A stretch of DNA of 64,000 bases from Oegoconia quadripuncta (GCA_949316235.1 OX438742.1:10296815-10360814); one strand, 5' to 3'; shown: positions 20,291 through 32,463, counted from the stretch's first letter. Made by a program: numbers and translations. The notes: generated by a model from the letters alone, not told the origin.

Positions 20291-22599
20291 TTGCAATCTT
20301 CGTACAAAAACCTAGAAAAAATATAGATAATACAAGGGATATCTTCAAAATTCACAATCAGAAATGATTTGTTTCTATTTGTTAGCCATATTTCTTAGGT
20401 ACAATAAATATATCACATTAATCTTGCCTAAACTTACTAATGTTATTTTATTTTTACTTCAATATATAAAAAAAAAGAAATTATATAAATCCAGTGAGCC
20501 ACCGCACCCGCACAAGACGGAGGGGACTGCCAATCGCAGTGTACAAAAAAATTGTTTTTACTCTGCCAGTCGCAGTTGGATTCTCCCAGCATGGGCACGT
20601 CTTACTTTTTCGCTCGGGGTGCCGTATTTCAAATTTCGAATTCCGAGGAAAATATACTGCGATTACCACAATTTGATCTTGTGAATATTTCTTATTAATT
20701 AAATAATAGGCCTGTTATTTATTTATTACTTTTGCGTCTTGTAAGTCGTCCATTATTTGATTACCAATATTTCCGTTTAACAATACATATTAGGTAGATA
20801 CCACGCCTGACCTGACCTAATACCACAGCTAAAGTTATATAAATCGGCTGTTTTCATCCGATTTTTAAAGTACAACTTGACCAACCTTTTTCGTGTACTT
20901 GATTGCTTGCTTGCTTTACTCGAAGATAATATTTCGGGCAGAAATGTCAGAATTAATAGAAATGGAACGCTGATCCTTGTTTTTCTATGGGTAATTTTTC
21001 AGGCAATCAAAGGCAGGCAAAGGTATCTGGAATATATGAGATATACCACTCACCTAGACTCCTAGGCTGAAGGCGGCGTAATAAAATGGGATCCATTGTC
21101 CAATGTCCACCAAGTCCACTCCGGTTTATCTTCGAATGTCCTACTGGCCAGCCACACAAGCACAAGTAATTCCAAATAATAAAAAAAATAGTCGAATAGT
21201 CGAAATGATTTCGATTAAAGCATAATTCCACAAATATTAAACCGCCGAAAATTAACCACCGTACGACGCGTGATATAGATATGCGAGCAAATGCCGATGT
21301 AAACCGACCCCACACCAGAGGTCGGCGATCGTGATAATTATACCCACACAGAAAGGGAGTATTGTGTACCGACTTGTGGCTTTTGTGGTCATGCTAAAGC
21401 TTTAAATGACAGATGGCATAGAGAAAACAGAACGACGACGTGACAAGTATGACAACGCCATGTTAGTGATAGTAGGAAAGCTTTTCTCTCGCGCCAACGT
21501 AGACAAAAGTTTGGCGTGGTGGACCATGCTAGCCCTGCTGTAAACTTTATTTGAAATGCGAATTACACACCATAATAAAAGTATGTTGAGTTGACAACAA
21601 ATGATTTTGGTAAGTTTGTATGAACGACCCAAACTTCGGCGGGCTCGCTTCCTGGTTTGTAGTTTTTATATATGTAAGCGGTTACAACTAGATTTTTGTT
21701 CAAACCAGAAATGCTAGAAACTTTCTGTAGGTTTATTTTGTGTATATTGCTTACAACACTACATCAAAAAGGTTTGATAAATTTTAATAGTATCAAGTGG
21801 ATGTCTTTCCTTCATATAAACTGTAATAAACCTAGTCCCATAAACTAGTATGAAGAAATGATACAGCGCTGTAGGCAATAATATTTTTTTTATTTAATAC
21901 AGTACGAAAATCAAACATTGCTCACAAAACCGATGTTTTACGTTCTGATAATCAGATCTTAAATGGGTAAATTTCAGACCGCTTTTTTTCATTATAACCA
22001 TACATTACATACATTAACACCATCAATACAATTAGGAGGTTATGCACTGTGTCCATTTGTTGATAATACGTTATTTAAAAATATATTGCCAGTTCTATAA
22101 TCGATGGAGTTCACATTGAAATTTTATTATTCTGTCCTTTTGACTTATGGATAATGGATTTCGAACGGCCAAGCAAACTCCAGGTGACCCCGAACGTTGT
22201 AAAGTAGCCGATTTTCCTAATGGCTTTCCCATACGAAAAACAAAACCTGTTTGTATAATTTTACAATATGCGGTACAAAAGTAAGCGGCAGATACCTACA
22301 TACATAATGTCACGACCTTTATTTCGAATAGGGGTGGTCAAATATATCAAATATATCCTAAGAAACAACATCCACTTTCAAAATTTACGGAAATGCACAG
22401 ACAGGAGGTGAGCCCAATACCCGTTAAAAGGTGGTAGACGTTTTTGCAAAGTGTTATAGATGTTTCTTAGAGTAAAGTTCCATTGTCGCCTTTTACAACA
22501 TTCACGTAAAGAGACGGGAAGGTTCTATTATGTTTACGTGCCGAAACCACACATAATCATATCCAAATTACATTTTTAACTCTAGAATCTAGAAGAGTC
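20291..22599. other. No feature assigned
   Basis: A GC-richer patch at 20490-20660 (ACCGCACCCGCACAAGACGG) and a 102-codon antisense frame at 21007-21315 resemble no family I know. The remainder is AT-rich. Confidence 0.4.
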
Positions 22600-23190
22600 T
22601 ATAATCACTTATTAGTCTGAAGATTTTTACATCTGTGTATTGAAGATTTTATTTTTGTGAAATCATTAATATACAAAATGGACAGCTGAGACCCTAAATG
22701 TGACCCATGTGGTACACCTTAGCAAATGTATTTATACTATGAACATAAATCAGCCAGAACTTAACATCAGGTCTAAATAAGACAAAACGAACAACCTCCT
22801 GTCCTCGATATGGGGCTTCAATAGATCGCGGTATATAGTGAGCTATCAAAGAGGATATCTATATTGGACAAGACAGACAATAGATTGCTGAATACTCTGC
22901 GCCCTTTGTAGATATCATGTTGGTTAGTAATAGTTTAACTGCGCGCTGCATTTGGAAATTGGTCTGAGACTATTGTCTCAATTATTTCACTAAACTGGCT
23001 AAACTGAGGCTGACTGACAAGTTTAGAGAAGCAGGGCGATACATTTCAATATTCTGAGTAACTACTCCGTTGGAAATCTGAATAATCTACGCTCGATTCT
23101 AAATTTCTGGGACACGTTTTTCTCTTAATGATTTAGATTAAGGTCATGGGTAAAGCTAGAGCAGACGAATATCGACTTATTAACAAGGGG
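22600..23190 (-). pseudogene. Decayed LINE reverse transcriptase (Jockey/CR1-like)
   Basis: Antisense blocks in RT order: NIEMYRPASL near 23043 (family N-YRPISLL), DQFPNAARS (family Q-H-GF..GRS), then GVPHGSHLGSQLSILYIND between 22718 and 22662 (family GVPQGSxLGPLLFxLYIND, RT block B'/C). The stretch between is shifted and full of stops. The catalytic FADD box expected after YIND is not readable. The GVPQGS wording differs from the GVRQG of RTE and LINE-E, so this is another lineage, and it is old. Confidence 0.65.
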
Positions 23191-23479
23191 CGTACATCAT
23201 CAGGGCCGCCTTGCTGTAATTATAATAAATGTATATAAATGTATATAAAAATAATAAATGTTGCTGTAACAACGAATTCCAAATACTACTAGTGTACAAG
23301 ATTTCTATCGAGTAGAGGTCTTAAATAGCATTGGGAAAAAGCTGAAGGCAATGAGGATCGATTAAGTCTAAGTTAGGAAGTTCGAAAACAGAATAAAATT
23401 GATTATTGAATAATTCGCCGATTCGGTCCCCGTCGGTATCGATTCCTAATCATAAACTAGAATTGTGATATTATATGGA
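23191..23479. other. No feature seen
   Basis: Contains two short ATAATAAATG-type repeats near 23225-23265; otherwise nothing. Confidence 0.45.
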
Positions 23480-23718
23480 TTTAACTAATATTATAAATGC
23501 GAAAGTTTGGATGTTTGTTTGTTTATTTGTTGCTCAATCAAGGCGAAACGGCTGAACGGATTTGGATGAAGTTTGGTACATAGCTGGTATATACCCTGAA
23601 TAACGACATAGGATACTTTTTATCCCGATAAAGTGAGTAGTTCCCGCGGGATTCACAAATTAAAGATATCCGCGAGATAGCTTTTCCACGCTGGCGAAGT
23701 CGCGGGGCGGAAATCTAG
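23480..23718 (+). mobile_element. HEL Helitron-like copy
   Basis: Nearly full length: A|TTTAACTAATATTATAAA at the left, CTAG|T at 23715-23718. The 3' hairpin reads CGCTGGCGAAGTCGCG, a partly decayed stem. Confidence 0.85.
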
Positions 23719-24028
23719 TAGAAAATAAATTTAACTGCAAATTTCGAAATTTTGAACGGACAGGCATACATACGAAATAAGTTAAATATAAGTTAATTTT
23801 TTCCTCCAAGTAATGTATATAACATTCTGATTTCATTTTGTTTGCCCTTTTCTCAATATTTAAAAACTTTGGAAGTTCAAGGGATTCCTATATAATGTTT
23901 GTGAAATTTGTTTATTTCATTTAGAACTTTTCTTAAAGCCCTACTATGCCATAACGAAATTGAAAGGAAAACGCAACCTACGACGAGTTTATTCACTGTT
24001 TGTTATTCAAGTTTCTCTTTATTAGGTA
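23719..24028. other. No feature seen
   Basis: AT-rich spacer between the Helitron copy and the foldback element. Confidence 0.5.
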
Positions 24029-24888
24029 TACAGGGCGTCCCAAAGTTATGGGACATGAAGGGGAAGTACCTTAAATATCGTAGATAGTGAATTTTGCTCA
24101 AAGAAGACTTTATGTTATTTTTAAAAGTTAGTAATTCTGCATTCATAGATTTTCTAAAAATTATTTGCTTCGGCTGGGAATCGAACCGACTCAAATGTGA
24201 AAAAAAAAACACCCTACTTTTATGATGCCAATCGAAAGAATAGCTAAAAAATAATAACTCTGCCTAAGTAACATAGTATTTTAAAAGAAAGGAACAACGT
24301 GAAATTAATCATAAATATCTTAAAAAGTATGCATTCAAACAAACGCTGTCATAAACTGTTCCATTTTCAAATTATAAATTATTTATTTTTGTTTTTAATT
24401 TGCCTTCTGTCTAGCTTACAGAGGACGTATTGAAATACAAGTTTTATCATTTCATCTACACGTGCACTTATAATAAGGAAAACTATGTTAGTACCTATTT
24501 TATGAAGTGGGTACTTATTTACGAATAATCAATGCTATCTTTGGAATGATAATATCGCTACTTTTCGAACGTCGTCGGCAATAAATAACTTTCTTGAAAT
24601 TTGACTCAATCATTTTATGTTGTTCCTTTCTTTTAAAATACTATGTTACTTAGGCAGAGTTATTATTTTTTAGCTATTCTTTCGATTGGCATCATAAAAG
24701 TAGGGTGTTTTTTTTTTCACATTTAAGTCGGTTCGATTCCCAGCCGAAGCAAGTAATTTTTAGAAAATCTATGAATGCAGAATTACTAACTTTTAAAAAT
24801 AACATAAAGTCTTCTTTGAGCAAAATTCACTATCTACAATATTTAAGGTACTTCCCCTTCATGTCCCATAACTTTGGGACGCCCTGTA
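24029..24888. mobile_element. 860-bp foldback DNA transposon, long TIRs
   Basis: The left arm 24029-24298 and right arm 24619-24888 are inverted copies, each exactly 270 bases, with only about three mismatches by eye. The ends read TACAGGGCGTCCCAAAG, and TA flanks both sides (24027-24028 and 24889-24890), so the target duplication is TA (or TATA with a CAGGG end). The 320-base centre is AT-rich and non-coding. Each arm also holds a sub-terminal hairpin (GTCCCA/TGGGAC) and a B-box-like GGTTCGATTCC. Matching 69-71-residue frames in the two arms are mirror images, not genes. Non-autonomous; superfamily unassigned. Near-identity of the arms suggests a recent insertion or gene conversion. Confidence 0.85.
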
Positions 24889-25588
24889 TATTTGAAAGTT
24901 CGGAATTAAACTGTCTCTAAGCTACCTCTGCCAGCGCGTCAGCTTAAGATAATATCATACCGCCTGCATGCCACAAGATTCTCTTTTGGAGAATATTCAT
25001 CAATCGTATCTATTCCTTTGTATTGGGGAACAATCTATAGATATTTATCATTTATTTATTATAATATTGTAATAAAATTATGTTGTAAAATTGTTAAACC
25101 ATATTTTTGGCTTGAGCCATCCTGGATGTGTGCAAAATGGAGGTCGCAGATTCGTTCTCCAGCGGGGTAAATCTTTAATTAGTGTACTGGCTATAGATTT
25201 TACTCGACTACGTTTAAGGTAAAAGGAGTTTCTTTTAATTTTATGTACCCAGATTTACATTTTGATTGAATTATTGTACTCGTAATGTTGTTACATTTGT
25301 TGCGCATTTTTAGGAGCATTGTCCTTTGGACGAGCAGCAACCTTTTGCTGCTATCATCGGTTTGTGTTGGGACAGCCAGAAACAGATTTATACCTCTACC
25401 TTTAAACTTTCCTCGGGAAACCATGAAGGTTTTTTGATTTTTGGATACTTTCTATTACAGGCTTTTATATAACTTGCTTCGTATTTTATTATAATATTTA
25501 ATTTCTCTATTTATTATAATGCCAGCTCTTCAATAACCCTTTCACTAATTTCTGAAGTGCAAGTGCATACAGGATAAAGATAAATAGT
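24889..25588. other. No feature seen
   Basis: AT-rich; the 74-codon antisense frame at 25200-25424 is unrecognised. Confidence 0.45.
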
Positions 25589-25636
25589 AATGGGACTACG
25601 AGAAACAATTCTCCCTCGTGGTCCCATTAATGGGAC
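25589..25636. repeat. Clustered inverted repeats
   Basis: AATGGGACTACGAG (25589-25602) faces CTCGTGGTCCCATT (25615-25628) with one mismatch. The latter then forms a perfect palindrome GTCCCATTAATGGGAC at 25621-25636. A third related block, GAGACCACGAGA, follows near 25650. Possibly the end of an old MITE. Confidence 0.6.
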
Positions 25637-28436
25637 ACAATAATGAGACCACGAGAAAACGGGGGTATATATGTATGTATGTAATATATATGTAACTAAG
25701 TGCTTTCAAAATTTGGAAGTCACATTAGAACTATTTCGTGTTTATCTGAGGAGCTGAAATTTTGCAGACTCATTCAGTACTCTACATTCTCATTCTGAAG
25801 TCTGTACATTCATGAACTGATGCAGCAGCCATTTTGGTAGTTCAACACGATTTTCGCCTGATGACCTGATGCTGCAGCCAGGATTGTCTCCTCAAGAGGT
25901 TTTCTTCTCATCGGTTAGTACGGATACAAAATTTTACATACACGTTTAGACAGAAATAATAATACGAGTGTACCATAAGCATGACGGATTATTAAAAGCT
26001 TGTTTTTGTTAAAAGTATTTTTAATGTAGAACTGACTTAGTTACAGTAATTCCTAAGTTCACCAGGTTTATCTGTCTGAAACTGTACCTACGTTATTAAC
26101 GACAGTCACATAATTGGATAGATTTCTTGTCTCCATTTTTAACGCTCGATAAAAACGACGGATATGCTCAATTTTTATCCAATTGTATCTCAGTAATTTT
26201 TTTTTTTTTTGGGAGATTTACAGACTCGTACATACTATATTAGGAAACAATGCTTATAGAAAATACCTACCAAAACAAAAAAAAAAGGGAGAGCGCAAAG
26301 CAATATTAAGCCAGTACTAGTAAGAATAAGAACCGTTTATTTAATTCATTCACACAACTCACACACACAAAATAACAAATAGACACAGTGAAATTGAGAC
26401 CGGATGAGTTAAAAGTAATCGATCGTCGTACCACAACGTCCACTTCACCACGTTGTTCGAGGGAAGAGTAGTAGGTACTACTAATAAGTAGATTGTACAA
26501 GTAAGACGTGCATGATGCGAGAATTCACACAATGTTTGCGCTGCCCGTTTTTAGAAAGATATCTAAAGTTAAATGTTTTTAAAGAATTATTTATGGGACT
26601 TGTATATTTCGGTGGCACTATGCACAATTTTTTGGGATGTAAATTATAATGATAGGTTAAAACAGTCTCTGTATATTAGAATGAGGATTCTAGCACCACG
26701 TGACGTACGAATCCATACTAAAAATGTTAAATAACTGTTAAATGCCAGTGGCACATTTTTTTCCTTGGCACTAATTCGGCACAGTTTTTTGATATTGTCA
26801 AAATAGCTGAATTCCAATGAGTATATTCTAGCAGCACACATGTAAACTTGGCACGCAAAGTTCGATCTCGTTAGATAACATACTCCTGCCCGCCAAGGAA
26901 ATCTTTGACACTAGCACGTTTAATCGATGGTGTGCCGGGCATAATAGGTTATTTTCCAGTTGCATGGTCCAATTTCATGTGCGGTTTAAGGTGATTAAAC
27001 ATATTAAAGGCTAATCGACAGGTTATTAGCCATGTGTGATGAAAATCGGTTAAGCTGTTTCGAAGATATTTAGGGTCTATAAGGTATAATAAGATTAAGT
27101 AAGATAAAAATACTTTTCCAGTATGTACGGCGAGGAATTTTATAAATCGTAGGTATTTTGAAAAGTCCTAATTTATTACTTTCGATCAAAAATAATAAAG
27201 TCGTTGTATTTGGAGGGTTTTCTAAATTTACATTTTAAAGCTAAATCATAACGATTAAGTGGCAATTAGTAACTTTGAAATACAAAGGGCACTTAGAGAG
27301 CTTCTGAAGTATTTAAATTTTCTATAAATATCTAACAATTTCTGTTAATATATAAATTGAACAATTCTTTTCTCTAATCTCTCATCTGAAATCATCACGT
27401 TGTGTTTTCAGGGGTAAAATAGTTTTAAGCTACACGTTATAGCCCTCATTATTTTTAATGAGTTCGAATCACATCACTGTACTGCTTCATTTCGAAGTTA
27501 ATGAAGGATAAACAAACAAAGATAATTTCACGATTATAATATGTATACTAGTATACGTGAAATAGGTCCAACCACATTGTTAAGTTTAGATTAAGTAAAC
27601 TAAATATACATTTTTCATTTTTCATTCTTGGTGGATATTCGGGCTGTCCTTAAGATTGCTGTAGATTAAAAAATAAAAACAAATAGAAGATAATCTAACA
27701 AAATTTACCCCTGGAAACCCTTTGGCCCCCCTTAACGCCCTCTTGACCCCATTAATAATGCGATCTTAATCTTGCGACCGATTTATTAATATGTACGGCC
27801 CGAAGTCGTTTCGAAAGGCAAAAGACTGAACCCTATATTCACCTCCAGGCGTTTATTTTGAAAAATGTTATTATACCTAACGCCTAAATAAATAGACAAT
27901 TGGTTTCTAATTTTTTTTTTATAAAACATGACACTCCAGGTAGTCAGCCGAGGAATGCTGTCGGTGGTAGAACCCACGTAGCAACCCTCCCGCCTCCGGC
28001 GATTACATTAAAATTTCATAGTTAGCTCGCAGTGTTGTGATTGGCTAAAGGCGAGGCACCTAGCGAAATTGGTAGTGTGTAAAAATTTTATAGGTGACTT
28101 TTCAGAGAGAATTAGCGGGATTTCAACGTAAGCCCAGTCTTAGGGTCTGACTTTTAATAAGATTCAGCATTGCCATTGGAGAAAATTTTTTAAACTACGC
28201 CGAGATTCTTAATCGTTAAGGCACAGTTTAAGGCTGCTTAAGGCTCAAGTAAAGAGGGTCGTTAACAGACAGATATACAAGACGAAGCTATATACACAGT
28301 TATTACTCAAATATATTATCGACGATCACATTTTTGTTTCTTCATCATTTTTCTTGAATTTTTCAGAGTAGCTTATTGATCATTTTGACCTTTTAAAACT
28401 AATATGACAATCAGATTGAATATTTAAGACATAATG
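25637..28436. other. 2.8 kb without recognisable genes
   Basis: Holds a TATG-type run near 25668-25695, a T run near 26200, and an unusual C-rich run near 27710-27750 (CCCTTTGGCCCCCCTTAACG). Open frames at 26306, 26644 and 27786 (all antisense) are short and unrecognised. Confidence 0.4.
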
Positions 28437-28684
28437 GACGACCGATTGGTGTAGTGGATAGTGACCGTATCAGCGAAACCAACGGTTGCAGGTTCGAATC
28501 CCGCGAGGGGTAAATGTTTGTGTGATGAATACGAACATTTATTCCCGAGTCTTGGATGTTTATATAAGTATTTATGTATGTTTATCCGTTATCTAGTATC
28601 CATAGCACAAGCTTTGCTTAGTTTGGGACTGGATGATTGGTGTAAGTGTCCGAAATATTATATTATTATATTATATTATATTAT
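28437..28684 (+). mobile_element. SINE-1, full length reference copy
   Basis: Head GACGACCGATTGGTGTAGTGG carries a pol III A-box-like stretch, followed 40 bases later by a B box (AGGTTCGAATCCCGC). The body includes AATACGAACATTTATTCCCG, TTATCCGTTATCTAGTATCC and CAAGCTTTGCTTAGTTTGGG, and it ends GTGTCCGAAATATT plus a TATTA repeat. Pol III transcription from the head and mobilisation by a LINE enzyme is the usual SINE mechanism. Nearest kin here are at 39.6, 43.2, 44.6 and 47.2 kb. Confidence 0.9.
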
Positions 28685-28826
28685 AAGGTTATTTCTCGGA
28701 GATTGCGTTCTTCAGCTGATTCGTGTGGCCTAAAATTATTTTCACTTTTGTAAAACATACTTTTATGAAAGAAGGTAACATAATCGATTAATCACATGTT
28801 TCTATTTAACTATCACACCTGCAAAA

Positions 28827-29114
28827 TTTTAAAACTTCGATATCACCGATCTAACTAATGTTATTTAATGCGAAAGTTTGTATGTTTGTTGCTCAATTAC
28901 GGCGAAACAGATTAATGGATTTTGATTAAATTTGGTATGTAGGTAGAATATAGACAGGATTGAAACATATGATACTTTTTATCCCGATAAAGTGAGGAGT
29001 TCCCGCGGGATAAACAAATTTCCGCGATACAGTTATTCCACGCAGGCGAAGCCGCGGGCAGGAAGGTAGTTTCAAATAAATTTTAAAACATCGATATCAC
29101 CGATTTCAAATAAA
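28827..29114 (+). repeat. 34-bp tandem repeat split by a Helitron
   Basis: Unit 1 is 28827-28849 plus 29070-29080; unit 2 is 29081-29114. Joined, unit 1 differs from unit 2 at one base. The HEL element sits exactly between A (28849) and T (29070) of unit 1, while unit 2 keeps the same A-T junction (29103/29104) unoccupied. Confidence 0.85.
28850..29069 (+). mobile_element. HEL copy with in-window empty site
   Basis: Starts TCTAACTAATG; ends GTAG (family CTAG with one change), preceded by the hairpin CGCAGGCGAAGCCGCG about ten bases upstream. No target duplication: flanking bases are A and T, and the intact neighbouring repeat unit shows the pre-insertion sequence. These are the hallmarks of Helitron insertion. 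Confidence 0.9.
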
Positions 29115-29192
29115 TATTTTATCATCATCACCGTTACACGTCTCCACCGGTCCCCATGCACAGCATCCTGTAACTGGGTATGTGCCATAATA

Positions 29193-29506
29193 CACCGCCT
29201 CCGTGGCTCAATGTAAACAACATTGGGTTTACGATTCGGAGATCGGGGATCCCCAGCGGGCTACATGTTTAAGTTGGTTGGTGGTAGGGCTTTAAATGTC
29301 CGCCTGGCTACCACCACCTTATCTAAATCTGCCGCCAAGCAGCAATGTTAATAACGTTGTTGTGTTCTGGTTGTCAGAGATAAGATAGCCAGTCCCCCAA
29401 ACGTGTTGGGGTTTCCGGGTCAGTACGTTTCCACCTTCGACCTCAACTTCACTACTTAACATTAGGTGTGATTGAGGTCAAACCAATACCAACCTGTTGT
29501 GCATAA
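29193..29506 (+). mobile_element. SINE-3, full length reference copy
   Basis: Head CCGCCTCCGTGGCTCAATG is tRNA-like, with a weak B box (GGGGATCCCC). The body includes GTTGGTGGTAGGGCTTTAAA, ACCTTATCTAAATCTGCCGC, GATAAGATAGCCAGTCCCCC and TTCCACCTTCGACCTCAAC. The tail is AACATTAGGTGTGATTGAGG. The tail resembles the poly-A fragments nested at 9.2 and 63.8 kb, so these families may share a LINE partner. Confidence 0.9.
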
Positions 29507-29768
29507 ACAAAATACACCTTTTACATTTACGTCACTACCTGATAGTCAGTGTTTTAAGCCGCCCGTGTAGGCCACCGAGTTGGCTTAACTGGGCATACAA
29601 TTGAAAACTACCGCGACCAAATATATGACGTCCTCTATTCAAGCCATCCCAGGACTGACCGCGTCAGACTTTGCTTAACTTCGCTAATCGAAAACGAATA
29701 GCGAATGCACTGCACGACAAGTGCTTAAAACAAATAGAATATACGAATAGATAGAATGTTTGTTTTAT
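29507..29768. other. No feature seen
   Basis: Unique-looking sequence; a short A run at the right belongs to the LINE tail that follows. Confidence 0.45.
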
Positions 29769-29918
29769 AAAAAAAAAACAAAAATCAAAAATGTTTTATT
29801 TGAAATAATTGTAAAATTTATGATTCGACAAAGAAAAATAAGAAAAAATTATACTGGATATTGCCAAGCGGTTCATGTCCACGCATTCTTATCATCCAGA
29901 AGTCAGAAATTTTATAGT
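29769..29918 (-). mobile_element. Jockey/CR1-like LINE 3' end
   Basis: Antisense: A/T tail with a TTTTTGATTTTTG motif, then a 3' UTR shared with the copy at 42.5 kb (GATTCGACAAAGAAAAATAA, ATATTGCCAAGCGGTTCATG). The last codons encode the family C-terminus D-K-N-A-W-T-stop with a frameshift just upstream. 5' truncated after about 150 bases. Confidence 0.75.
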
Positions 29919-31539
29919 TAGTAAATATTTATTCATTTCTTCTAAGTAAGTTAAATAAGCTGACGGAGCGCAAAAAGACGAGAAAATTTTGCTGGTTTTG
30001 CGCGCCACTCACGTGGACTTGCTTTTTAGGGTTCCATATCTCGAATCACTTTGCTCTCTATCTGCTTGTCAGAACCATTTTACTCGGAAATAGGAGGTAT
30101 TAAGTTAAAATTAATATCAAATATCTGTAAGAAGATCTAGCTTTCAAGTGAACCCAATAAAAAAATGCGGCCATTTATGCCGCATATTTTGCCATTCACA
30201 CTTAAAACCTATAAATTACTTCCCGTTGACCTAGAATCATGAAATTTTATCCGTCTCACATATAATATATCAACAAGTTAAACTAAACCAACATCGAAAC
30301 GTCAAGGGAAGATATATATACATAAAGAACAATAACTCACTGTTTTAGATTTAAGCATAGTCGTAGTCTTTAGAGTATTAAATGTAAAAAGAAACAAGTT
30401 AATTTATAAATTATATTTTTGTAAACAAGACCATTCATTCGTAATCGATTTCTATCAAACATGCCTAAGAAACGTTCCGCTAATTCTATCTTAAATATTG
30501 AAAAAAGAAATCGGATTCATACCTATCAGTCCAATCATTGATATACGTCCGGATATAGACTGCAGAAACCACGCCGTCAAACACACGACATCCGTTATGT
30601 TTCGTCGGGAGTTAAAAATTAAATTATAATAACAACAATGTAAATATTTCTTTGGTCATAAAACGTTGTGACCGCTCCCTTTGGGAACTGGATTCGCCCT
30701 TGCGTGTATGAATTAATGAGAAGCGGTCACATTTATCACTTGCTATTAAAAAACATCAAATCGCCAATGTTTTAATGGACAATATGCCACCTACCTGGCT
30801 TTCTAAAAGGTAAAACAAGGATTAGTACTATATTAATTCTGTGACCAATTTCATGTAAATTAATTCTTTTATTAAGCGAGACATCCCTATAGAAGAGAAA
30901 TGGACGGTCGGATGTCGCAGTATCTCTTTATTGACCTTTACCCCATGACCTATCTAAACTTTTAAAATATTTAAGTTCAGATTGTTTTAATCATATCAAT
31001 GGATATGGCCTTTCTAGGCCAACAATTTTTATAAATAGTCATATACCGTACATACTGACACACTTCTGTCATCCACTTTCAGTAAACTCTTATACAAGAT
31101 CATCTACTTAAAGTGCTCCCAACAATACATCCTCGACTTGATCGAAGTACCTTTGCCTTGGTCTTCGCCGGGACGCTTTCTCTCTGAAGAGCAATTTCAT
31201 AACCACTCACTCATTCTCTCCACATATCCAATGTTTTTTATTCTTAACTGTGAAAATTTCTTTCATAATAAAAAAGAAACTAATCATCCTACTGTTTGTA
31301 TTGGCCTTGTGAATTTGCCAAAAAAAATTCTCATCCATCGTCTATCACCTTACTAAACTCACGAAATATCATTCCAATGTCAAGATAAGACAGTACAAGT
31401 ACTTGCTTAACTAAAGCTTCTTTCATACTGCAATGAATCTTTTAAATACACAGAGTGGAGTTAAATCGTGGATTTCACAATTTCGTTTGTCGTTTTAAAC
31501 GGATAAAATTCTTTGCATATCCATCAAATACGTGCATTT
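29919..31539. other. 1.6 kb without recognisable features
   Basis: AT-rich; the 72-codon frame at 31138-31356 (+) is unrecognised. Confidence 0.4.
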
Positions 31540-31810
31540 CGTATTCATAAAAGTTCACGCTCGCCCTTTGTACTATGTGAAGTGTTCTGCGAATACCGGA
31601 GCGCTTTATATTCAAACTGGTAAGTGTCAGGTGGCGTATACGCGTCAACTACAAACGCGTTTGAAATCAGAAATCTAGTCGAATGCAGGAGCCTGCTCCG
31701 CTTTAGCAAAGGTTACCGACAGGCGAGAATTGACGGAGCTACTAGATTGTGAACTTTTAGCCTTTTGCAATTTAAAAACTAGCGTACGTCGCGCTTTGTG
31801 CCGTGAAAAG
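31540..31810 (+). promoter_or_regulatory. Second candidate first exon, two donors
   Basis: CpG-enriched compared with its surroundings (ACGCGTCAACTACAAACGCG, AGCGTACGTCGCGC). Two good donor sites on the + strand: CTG|GTAAGT (intron starting 31620) and AAAG|GTGAGT (intron starting 31811). No reading frame of note crosses it. It could be an alternative 5' exon of the same rightward gene proposed at 10.2 kb. No initiator stands out. Inference only. Confidence 0.3.
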
Positions 31811-31965
31811 GTGAGTGCATGCCGGACGTGTATCAATTTAAGGCTCCGTTTCACGTATTAAGTTAGTTACCTCCAGCACTAAGCTTTCAATTTGTAATAA
31901 AGGCTTACTTCGTGAATCCTAAAATTAAATTTGTATGAGTATTTTTTATCTATTTTATAGTTTAA

Positions 31966-32210
31966 CTAGTTTACCGCCCGCGGCTTTGCTCGCGTGGAAG
32001 AACTTTATTACGGATATGTTTAATTTGTTTATCCCGCGAGAACTACTCTTATTATTGGGAAAAAAGTATCCTATACTTTAATCCATGTTATGTTCTACCT
32101 ATATACGAAATTTCATCCAAATTTGTGCATCAGTTTCGCCGTGATTGAGCAACACACAAACAAATAAACAAACGAACATCCAAACTATCATATTTATTAT
32201 TTTAGTTAGA
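31966..32210 (-). mobile_element. HEL Helitron-like copy
   Basis: Own-strand 5' A|TCTAACTAAAATAATAAATA, 3' CTAG|T (31966-31969 as complement) with hairpin region CGAGCAAAGCCGCG. About 245 bases, the longest of the uninterrupted copies, with an added TTAAACATATCC segment also seen in the copies at 32.5, 33.5 and 23.5 kb: a subfamily mark. Confidence 0.85.
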
Positions 32211-32463
32211 TGCACACGAGTATACATAAAATAGAAAAACAGTTTACAAGATCTAGCATGTTCAAACTGTGCTAGCTTATCCCTAAAAAGAAATTTCCTC
32301 CAGCAAGATCTTGTGATTTAAAGAAGTGGTAATTTTAATAGAATAGACATACGTGCACAGTGAAAAAAATATGTGACATTAGTATATTTTAATATAATAA
32401 AATGTTCTTTAAAACTTAATCCTGATTTTATAATTACATTTTTTATAGTTGGAGAAGCCAATA

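Noticed and set aside
24003..24920. Two nearly identical 69-71-residue frames on opposite strands
   Set aside because: They are the two arms of the foldback transposon read inward; each exists only because the arms are inverted copies.
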